Position numbers and translations under genes: made by a program. From CBDIHP01 sp965279195 (lineage in GTDB: Bacteria; Planctomycetota; Planctomycetia; Isosphaerales; Isosphaeraceae): 10,536 nucleotides of DNA. Position 1 is the first letter of the stretch. Each line of letters starts with the position of its first letter. The notes under the pieces were generated by a model, which did not search any database, was not told where the DNA came from, and saw only the letters and a program-made list of their open reading frames with translations. Below are positions 1 through 7,000 of this stretch, piece after piece. The stretch lies in contig CBDIHP010000015.1 of NCBI GenBank assembly GCA_965279195.1, positions 1 through 10,536 of the forward strand, given 5' to 3'.

Positions 1-1205
1 TGGCGATGCGGGGCGGCGAGAAGGCGGTGACCCTCCCGGCGAAGGCCCAGGCCGAGGCGTCGCGCTGGCCGATCTTCGGCGAGGAGGAGGAGAGGGCGGT
101 CCTCGGCGTGCTCAAGGATCCGGGCTACTCCCAGATCAACGCACTCGAGGCCGACTGGAAGGCGCACTACGGCTCGCCCTTCGTGAAGGCCCATTGCAGC
201 GGCACGGCGGCGATCACGTCGATGTTCTTCGCCCTGAACCTGCCGCCGGGCAGCGAGGTGCTCGTCCCCAGCTACACGTTCTTCGCCACGATCGTCCCCC
301 TGCGGATCTTCGGGCTCGTGCCGGCGTTCGTGGACGTGGACCCGAGGACGCTCAACCTCGACGTGAACGACGCGAAGAAGCGGCTCACGAAGAACACGAA
401 GGCCGTGTTCCCCGTCCACTGGCTCGGCCTCCCCTGCCCCATGGACGACGTCCAGGATTTCGCCGACAGGCACGGCCTGATCGTCCTCGAGGACGCCGCC
501 CACGCGCACACGGCATCCTACAAGGGCCGACCCATGGGAACATGGAGTCGGATGTCGATCTTCAGCTACCAGACCACGAAACCCCTCTCCGCCCTCGAAG
601 GCGGCATGGGTATGTACAGGGAGCGCGACGACTACGAGCGGGCGACCGCATTCGGCCACTCGGACGTGCCGGCGACCTTCCCCGCCACGAGCCGGTATCG
701 CAAGTTCGCCGGCACGGGCCTGGGCATGAAGCTGCGGATGCACCCGATGGCCGCCGCGCTCGCCCGGGCCCAGCTCAAATCGATCCCCGCGCGGAGCAAG
801 GAGGGCGTCGCCCGCGTGCGTTCTCTAAACGACCGGATCACGCGTCTCGAAGGGCTGTCCGAGCCCCCCGCGCGTCCCGGCATGGAACGCTCGTATTATT
901 CTTCGAACATCCTCACGCTCGACCCGGAGAAGGCCGGCGCCTCGCGCGAGGCGATCGTGAAGGCGTTGCAGGCCGAGGGGGTCCGCGCCACCGCGCACCG
1001 CTACCCGCTCCAGCACGCGATGCCGCTCTACCGCGACGCCCAGTTCTGGCACCACCCGCCGGTCATCCCCGACCTCCCCGGCTCGGAGGAGGCCAACCGC
1101 AACACCATCGCCCTGCCCTACCTCACCTCGGACGCCCCCGAGCTGATCGACCAGTACGCGAAGGCATTTGAAAAAGTCTGGGCCAATCGCAGGTCTCTTG
1201 GCTGA
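1..1205 (+). CDS. DegT/DnrJ/EryC1/StrS family PLP-dependent aminotransferase (5' end probably outside window)
   Basis: This is a fold-type I PLP enzyme of the DegT family, whose members usually transaminate keto-sugars or related cyclic intermediates for surface polysaccharide or secondary metabolism; the substrate here cannot be read. Numbering from the first ATG in the window (position 6), Lys192 in S-Y-Q-T-T-K followed by L-E-G-G is the expected Schiff-base lysine. Asp163 in L-E-D-A-A-H-A-H is the residue expected to contact the pyridine nitrogen. S-G-T-A-A near residue 65 fits the phosphate-binding region. The length of about 400 residues is normal. The ATG at 6 is probably internal: the frame stays open to the left edge and would read [L/M/V]-A-M-R-G-G-E-K-A-V, and this family often begins with a 'LA-x-x-GG-x-KAV' stretch, so the true start is likely at or just before the window edge. 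It stops 53 bases before the SprT-like gene on the same strand, so co-transcription is possible. Family assignment is firm; the specific reaction is unknown. Confidence 0.9.
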   Translation, partial: AMRGGEKAVTLPAKAQAEASRWPIFGEEEERAVLGVLKDPGYSQINALEADWKAHYGSPFVKAHCSGTAAITSMFFALNLPPGSEVLVPSYTFFATIVPLRIFGLVPAFVDVDPRTLNLDVNDAKKRLTKNTKAVFPVHWLGLPCPMDDVQDFADRHGLIVLEDAAHAHTASYKGRPMGTWSRMSIFSYQTTKPLSALEGGMGMYRERDDYERATAFGHSDVPATFPATSRYRKFAGTGLGMKLRMHPMAAALARAQLKSIPARSKEGVARVRSLNDRITRLEGLSEPPARPGMERSYYSSNILTLDPEKAGASREAIVKALQAEGVRATAHRYPLQHAMPLYRDAQFWHHPPVIPDLPGSEEANRNTIALPYLTSDAPELIDQYAKAFEKVWANRRSLG

Positions 1206-1258
1206 CCTCAGCCACACGAGAGGGGCTCTGCGAAACCACAGGGGGAGATCGCGGCGCG

Positions 1259-1882
1259 ATGGACCTGAAGCGACTGGAGCAGACCGCCGCCTACGAACTG
1301 CGGGCGCACGGGCTCAAGGGGTGGACGTTCGCCTTCTCGAACGCCAAGCGGCGGCTCGGGGTCTGCAAGTACGCGACGAAACGGATCGAGATCTCGGAGT
1401 ATTACGCCGCGAACAACCCCGACGCCTCGGTGCTGGACACGCTCCGCCATGAGATCGCCCACGCCCTGGCCGGCCCGTCCGCCGGGCACGGGCCGAGGTG
1501 GAAGGCCATCGCCGTGCGACTGGGCGCGACCCCGCGTGCGTGCGAAACCTCGTCGGACCTGGAGACCGTCCCCGGCGACTGGCAGGCGACCTGCCCGACG
1601 TGCCAGAAGACGTTCCACCTCTACCGCCGCCCGAAGCGCCCGGACGCCTACCGATGCAAGTGTGCGGGCCGATCTCAGCTGATCTTCGCCTGGGCCGGAG
1701 ACCCCGCCCAGGCGCCGCCCGCCCCGCTCCCCGTCGCACGCCCATCCGCGCGCTGGGAAGCCCTCTGCACCGGCTGCCAGACCGTCCACAAACGCCTCCG
1801 TCGCCCCAGGGCCGGCACCTGGCGCTGCAAGTGTTCCCAGGGGACCATCCTCACCTGGCGATACAACCCCGAGCCCGCCTGA
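1259..1882 (+). CDS. SprT-like zinc metalloprotease-fold protein with two zinc-ribbon-like tails
   Basis: This 207-residue protein has the SprT-like signature. H64-E-I-A-H68 is the HExxH zinc/catalytic motif, with a third candidate ligand at His77 nine residues later (A-G-H-G-P-R-W). SprT-like domains occur in Spartan-type DNA-protein crosslink proteases and in poorly characterised bacterial and phage proteins. After the protease domain (about residues 1-105) come two similar Cys clusters. The first is C112-x2-C115 with C133-x-C135; the second is C170-x2-C173 with C190-x-C192. Both contain an R-R-P-rich middle and end in C-K-C, followed by a hydrophobic/Trp stretch, so they look like an internal duplication of one zinc ribbon. 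A Pro/Ala-rich linker (about 146-165) separates them. No signal peptide is seen, so it should be cytoplasmic. The ATG at 1259 has a purine-rich GGGGGAG about 11 bases upstream, a little far but usable. A role in DNA repair is family inference only. Confidence 0.85.
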   Translation: MDLKRLEQTAAYELRAHGLKGWTFAFSNAKRRLGVCKYATKRIEISEYYAANNPDASVLDTLRHEIAHALAGPSAGHGPRWKAIAVRLGATPRACETSSDLETVPGDWQATCPTCQKTFHLYRRPKRPDAYRCKCAGRSQLIFAWAGDPAQAPPAPLPVARPSARWEALCTGCQTVHKRLRRPRAGTWRCKCSQGTILTWRYNPEPA

Positions 1883-1933
1883 AGCCGCCGCCGTCCCGCC
1901 GGAAACCCAGCCCAAGCACGCAATCGCGACAAC

Positions 1934-1951
1934 CGGCAGAATCGGCAGAAT
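1934..1951. repeat. Perfect tandem 9-mer (CGGCAGAAT x2)
   Basis: CGGCAGAAT occurs twice back to back, followed by a further CG that starts a broken third copy. A similar short repeat unit is, from memory, widespread between genes of large planctomycete genomes; this cannot be verified from one window. Its function is unknown, and two copies alone could be chance or slippage. Confidence 0.5.
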
Positions 1952-1969
1952 CGATCAAGTCCGTCGCAC

Positions 1970-1983
1970 GGATCGGTCGATCC
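1970..1983. repeat. Short inverted repeat GGATCG-GT-CGATCC
   Basis: Two perfect 6-base half-sites are separated by 2 bases, about 70 bases ahead of the barrel gene start. The spacer is too short for a good RNA hairpin, so if it matters it is more likely a dimeric protein-binding site. A repeat of this size can occur by chance in GC-rich DNA. Confidence 0.25.
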
Positions 1984-2050
1984 AACACCTGACGTCACGA
2001 GACAGGGAGATTTCGAACGACCTCAAACCCTCCCCCTGGGAATCCGGGCC

Positions 2051-4066
2051 GTGCCCCACATTCCGGCCAAGCAATTTCGGAAACCCGCGGGGACTGGGCG
2101 GTTTTCATCCCGCCCGAGACGGCGACGATGCCGTAACATCCATGCCTGGGTGGCGACTTCCATCATGGCATTCGCCGCGGGCGGGGGCGTGCTGGCCGAC
2201 GAGCCGCTGCCTCCCCTCCCCCCGGCGACCAGTCCGAGACCGGATGGCCCCGTCGCGGCGATGTTCGCGCGTCAGGATTCCGCGCGTGAGGATGACTCGA
2301 CCGCCCTCCGACGGCCCATCCGACGGCCCGATACGGCGCCGCCGAGTGTCGACCGGACGGCCACGCTCTTCCCGGGGGTCCTGCCGTTCGTCCAGCCCTC
2401 CGAGCCGACGCCGGGCTTCGCCGGGCGGTCGAGCATCCTGCCGAGCGAGGATCAAGCCGACCCGCACTTCGTCCCCATCGAGGACCGCTGGCGCGTCGCT
2501 CCCCCGCCCTGGGACCGATACGGCAAGGATCATCCGTTCCTGGGAGAATATCCTTACGCGATCGGCCGCTGGTTCGACCCCTATCACCAGAACGTGCTCA
2601 AGGGCGATTACCCGATCGTCGGCAATAACACGTTCCTGAACATCTCCGGCCAGCTCCTCTCGTTCCAGGAATACCGCCAGGTCCCCACCGGCACCACGCT
2701 CTACGAGGCGGCCCTCCGCCCCGGCGAGCGTTCCTATTTCCAGAGGCCCGACCAGTACTTCACGACCAACTTCCTCTCGCTCACCTTCGACCTCTTCCAC
2801 GGCGACGCCGCCTTCAAGCCCGTCGACTGGCGGTTCCGGTTCACGCCGGTCTTCAACCTCAACAACCTTTCGGCGCGGGAACTCGCGGTCGTCAACCCGA
2901 ACGTCCTCGCCGGCACCACCCGCACCCGTGACTTCCTCTCGCTCCAGGAAGGCTTCTTCGAGGCCAAGCTCGCCGACCTCAGCCCCGACTATGATTTTGT
3001 CTCGATGCGGCTCGGCAGCCAGCCGTTCCTGAGCGACTTCCGGGGCTTCCTTTACGTCGACACCAACGACGCCGTCCGGATCTTCGGCAACCGGCTCGCC
3101 AATCGCGACCAGTTCAACCTCGTCTACGTCCGGCCCCGGCTCAAGGACACCAACAGCCAGCTCAACACCTTCAAGGACCGCGGCCAGAACCTCATCTTCG
3201 CAAACTATTACCGCCAGGATTTCCTCGTCCCCGGCTACACCATCCAGCTGAGCGCGGCGTATGACCAGGACCGCGGGCCCTTCGGCCTGAACAAGAACCG
3301 CTTCCAGGTCCGCCCCGACTCGACCGGCATCAGCCAGCGGCACCAGGTCGACGCGGTGTACCTCGGCCTCGCCGGCGACGGGCACATCGGACGAATCAAC
3401 ATCACTCACCAGTTCTACTGGGCCCTGGGCCGCGACGCACTGAACCCGCTGGCCAACCGGGGCCAGTCGATCAACGCCCAGATGTTCGCCATCGAGGCCT
3501 CCATCGACCGCGACTGGGCGCGCTTCCGGTCCTCCTTCTTCTGGGCCTCCGGCGACAACAACATCAACGACGGCCAGGCCAAGGGCTTCGACACCATCCT
3601 CGACGCCCCCAACTTCGCCGGCGGGGCCTACAGCTACTGGAACCGCCAGCAGTTGCAACTCTTCCGGTCCAACATCAAGCAGCGGCTCAGCCTCGTGCCC
3701 GACCTCCGCTCCGACAAGTTCCAGGGCCAGGCCAATTTCGTGAACCCCGGGATCGTGCTGCCGACCTTCGGCGTGGACCTCGACCTCAGCCCCCGGCTCA
3801 GGATGCTCAATAATCTGAACATCCTCTGGTTCGACAAGACCAACGTGCTCCAGCAGTACCTCTTCAGCGGCGATGTCCACCGCTTCATCGGCTACGACCT
3901 CTCGGTCGGGTTCGACTACAAGCCGATCGCCGTCGAGAACGTCAACGTGCTCGTCGGGAGTTCCGTCCTGCTCCCCGGCCTGGGTTTCCGGGACATCTTC
4001 GTCAACCCTGGCAACACCGCCCATGCCCAGTTCGGCGGCTTCGTCGCCCTGAATTTCAACTTCTGA
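2051..4066 (+). CDS. Exported outer-membrane beta-barrel (porin-like) protein, partner of the downstream decahaem cytochrome
   Basis: This 671-residue protein begins at GTG and has a basic N-region (R-P-R-R-R-R at about 21-26), a hydrophobic stretch (about 31-48) and a plausible signal cleavage V-L-A|D at 49/50. A Pro/Arg-rich, probably disordered segment follows to about residue 130. From about residue 190 to the end it alternates polar and aromatic/hydrophobic residues with many F, Y, N and D, as in transmembrane beta-strands. It ends G-G-F-V-A-L-N-F-N-F; a C-terminal Phe is the usual BAM recognition feature of Gram-negative barrels. Its only Cys (27) lies in the signal region, so it binds no c-type haem itself and lacks the N-terminal CXXC known from MtrB. 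From memory, similar barrels sit beside multihaem/LVIVD cytochromes in other bacteria, but this cannot be checked here. The next gene starts after 24 bases, so the two are almost certainly co-transcribed. The barrel is the proposed outer-membrane sleeve of an electron conduit, or alternatively an ordinary porin. The start is the weakest point: Shine-Dalgarno support for the GTG is poor, although the signal peptide supports it. Confidence 0.8.
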   Translation: MPHIPAKQFRKPAGTGRFSSRPRRRRCRNIHAWVATSIMAFAAGGGVLADEPLPPLPPATSPRPDGPVAAMFARQDSAREDDSTALRRPIRRPDTAPPSVDRTATLFPGVLPFVQPSEPTPGFAGRSSILPSEDQADPHFVPIEDRWRVAPPPWDRYGKDHPFLGEYPYAIGRWFDPYHQNVLKGDYPIVGNNTFLNISGQLLSFQEYRQVPTGTTLYEAALRPGERSYFQRPDQYFTTNFLSLTFDLFHGDAAFKPVDWRFRFTPVFNLNNLSARELAVVNPNVLAGTTRTRDFLSLQEGFFEAKLADLSPDYDFVSMRLGSQPFLSDFRGFLYVDTNDAVRIFGNRLANRDQFNLVYVRPRLKDTNSQLNTFKDRGQNLIFANYYRQDFLVPGYTIQLSAAYDQDRGPFGLNKNRFQVRPDSTGISQRHQVDAVYLGLAGDGHIGRINITHQFYWALGRDALNPLANRGQSINAQMFAIEASIDRDWARFRSSFFWASGDNNINDGQAKGFDTILDAPNFAGGAYSYWNRQQLQLFRSNIKQRLSLVPDLRSDKFQGQANFVNPGIVLPTFGVDLDLSPRLRMLNNLNILWFDKTNVLQQYLFSGDVHRFIGYDLSVGFDYKPIAVENVNVLVGSSVLLPGLGFRDIFVNPGNTAHAQFGGFVALNFNF

Positions 4067-4078
4067 CCCGAGCCGCCC

Positions 4079-4082
4079 GGAG
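4079..4082 (+). promoter_or_regulatory. Ribosome-binding site for the decahaem cytochrome gene
   Basis: GGAG lies 8 bases before the ATG at 4091 and inside the 24-base gap after the barrel stop codon. It supports this start and efficient re-initiation within one operon. Confidence 0.55.
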
Positions 4083-4090
4083 ACCCGATC

Positions 4091-7000
4091 ATGACGACGA
4101 ACCTCGATCCGAACCGCCGCCTCCCGGCGCTCGCGATGGCGGTCGCCCTGCTGGTCGCAGGGCTCGCGGGCGTGTCCGAGGCGCAGCACCACGCGAAGGG
4201 GTCCGTCGCCTACCCCGTCCCGATCGAACTCCGGGGCATCGACCTCTCGGGCCAGGGAATGGCCGAGGCCCAGGCGAAGAGCACCGGCTGCATCACCTGC
4301 CACCAGGGCTCGCACGACCCCCACGGCAAGGACACCGTCGTGCTCGGCTGCGTCGACTGCCACGGCGGAAACCCCAACGTCGCCGACAAGGCCCGCGCCC
4401 ACGTCGGCCCGAGGTTCGCCGACATCTGGCGGTCCTCCGCCAACCCCACGCGCAGCTATACCCTGCTCAATCACGAGTCGCCGGAGTTCGTCCGGTTCGT
4501 CAACCCCGGCGACCTCCGCGTCGCCCACCTGAGCTGCGGCACCTCGGGCTGTCACCCCAAGGAAGTCTTGCAGAATCGCATGAGCATGATGACGCATGGC
4601 TCGATGCTGTGGGGTGCCGCCCTTTACAACAACGGATCGGTGCCGAACAAGCAGGCGAGGTTCGGCGAGAGTTACTCGATGAACGGCAGCCCGCAGAGGC
4701 TCCAGACCTACCCGCCGCCCGACGATTGGGAGATCAAGGTGAAGGGGGTCGTGCCGTTCCTCGACCCCCTGCCGCGGTTCGAGATCAGCCAGCCGGGGAA
4801 CATCCTGCGCGTCTTCGAACAGGGCGGCCGCAACCCCGCCGAACTCGGCCTGCCAGACATCCTCGACGACGCCGGCCGCCCTCGCGCCCGCCTGAGTGCA
4901 CGCGGCCTCGGCACGCGCAACAAGACCGACCCCGTGTTCCTCGGGCTCCAGAAGACCCGGCTGTTCGACCCGACCCTGAATTTCCTCGGCACCAACGATC
5001 ACCCTGGCGACTACCGATCCAGCGGCTGCACCGCCTGCCACATGATCTACGCCAACGACCGCTCGACGATCCACTCCGGCCCCTACGCCCAGGCCGGCCA
5101 CATGGGGCTGTCGCAGAACCCCGACCCGACCATCCCCAAGAACGAGCGCGGCCACCCCATCGAGCACAAGTTCACCACCGCCATCCCCAGCAGCCAGTGC
5201 ATCGTCTGCCACATCCACCCCGGCACCAACGTCATGAATAGCTACCTCGGCTACATGTGGTGGGACGAGGAGACGGATGGCGACCTGCTCTACCCCCACA
5301 AGCAGAAATATCCAAGCTCGGAAGAATACACGCGCTCGCAGATGTCCAACCCGGATGAGACGGCCGTCCAGGGCAAGTGGTCGGACCCGAAGTTCCTCGA
5401 CCACATCACCGACCTGAACTCCCAGGCACGGCACACCCAGTTCGCCGACTTCCACAGCCACGGCTGGGTCTTCCGCGCGGTCTTCAAGAAGGATCGCCAC
5501 GGCTCGCTGCTCGACCACCGGGGCAAGTCCCTCGGCGACCCCGAGACGCGGAAGCTGATGGAGGCCATCGCCATGCCGGCCGCCGTCCGCGAGCAGCACC
5601 GCACCGGCGAGGCCGGCCGCAAGCCCGCCCCCGCGCCCGACCGCGATGGCGTCCCCGTGCATCTCATGGACATCCACATGGAAAAGGGTATGCACTGCGT
5701 GGATTGCCACTTCGTGCAGGACGTCCACGGCAACACCCGGCTCCAGCAGGAGGTCCGGGGCGCGATCGAGATCCAGTGCATCGACTGCCACGGCACCTCC
5801 GTCAAGAAGGCCATGCTCACGACGACCGGGCCGGCCGCGTACACTTCCGGCGAGAACGGCCGCGACCTCTCCGCGCTGCGGACCCCCTGGGGCAAGCGAC
5901 GCTTCGAGAAGAAGGGCAACAAGTTCTACCAGAACTCGATGGTCGAGAAGGACCTCGCCTGGGAGGTCGTGCAGACCGCCGACACCATCGACCCCGCCAG
6001 CGAGCACTACAGCGAGAAATCCCGGCTGGCGAAGACCGTGCGCTTCGGGCCCGACGGCCAGCTCATCTGGGGCGACGTCCCCGGCAGCAAGGAAGAAGCG
6101 TGCGCCCACGCGTCGAGCAACATGTCGTGCATCGCCTGCCACTCGTCGTGGAACCCCAGCTGCTACGGCTGCCACCTGCCCAGCCGCACCAACAAGAAGA
6201 TGCCGTCGCTCCACAACGAGGGCGAACTCTCGCGCAATTATACGTCATACAACTTTCAGACCTTGCGCGATGACGTGTTCATGCTCGCCCGCGACGGCAA
6301 CGTCACCGGCAATCGCATCGGCCCCGCGCGATCGTCGTGCGCGATCCACGTCACGGCCTACAACGGCAACCGCGAATCGACCTACGTCCAGCAGCAGACG
6401 GTCTCTGCCGAGGGCCTGAGCGGCGTCGCCTTCAGCACCAATGTCCCGCACACGGTGCGCGGCGGGCCGCCCCGGATCAAGTCCGGGCCCGATCGCGGCC
6501 GCGCCGACTCGCCCGATGCCTACCTCCCCGGTCGCAACGAGACGAAGCAGTGCACCGACTGCCACCTCTCGAAGCAGAACGACAACAACGCCACCCTCGC
6601 TCAATTGATGATGCAAGGGACCAATTACACGAACTGGATCGGCCGTTACGCCTGGGTCGCCGCCGGCGAGGCGGGCCTGGCCGGATTGACCGTGACCGAG
6701 CGGCAGGAACCGCAGGCCGTGTTCGGCAGCACCCTGCACCGAACGGCGTTCCCCGACTACTACCGCAAGTTCGTCGAGTCCGGCAGCCTCCTCCGCGACG
6801 CCTTCACCCATTCCGGCCGCGACATCGGCGAGTCGTTCAGCCTCCACAAGCGCAACCCCGAGGTCCTCGACGTCCAGGCGCGCGGCGAGTACCTCTACGC
6901 CGCCTGCGGCGAGAACGGCCTGCGGGTCTTCGACATCGCGATGGTCGACAACAAGGGCTTCTCCCAGCGCGTCTCCACCGCGCCGGTGTCTCCCCTGGGC

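Larger units (their letters stand above)
1883..2050. other. Intergenic region before the barrel/cytochrome pair
   Basis: This 168-base gap separates the SprT-like gene from the exported barrel gene and is the most likely place for a promoter of the porin-cytochrome pair. It contains a perfect tandem 9-mer (1934-1951) and a 6-bp inverted repeat (1970-1983). I see no convincing -35/-10 pair, and no stem followed by a T-run that would mark an intrinsic terminator. A purine-rich AGGGAGA at 2004-2010 resembles a ribosome-binding site, but no ATG, GTG or TTG follows it at a useful distance in the downstream reading frame. No small gene is supported here. Confidence 0.5.

Noticed and set aside
2105..6214. 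Minus-strand open frame of 1369 codons opposite the barrel and cytochrome genes
   Set aside because: It lies opposite two genes with clear signal peptides, haem motifs and operon spacing. Its product is a low-complexity Val/Gly/Ala/Glu/Asp/Arg-rich sequence with no recognisable domain, as expected from the reverse frame of GC-rich codons.
6338..6349. C-A-I-H at residues 750-753 as a degenerate haem site
   Set aside because: There is only one cysteine and the spacing fits no known c-type haem motif, so it is not counted as a haem.
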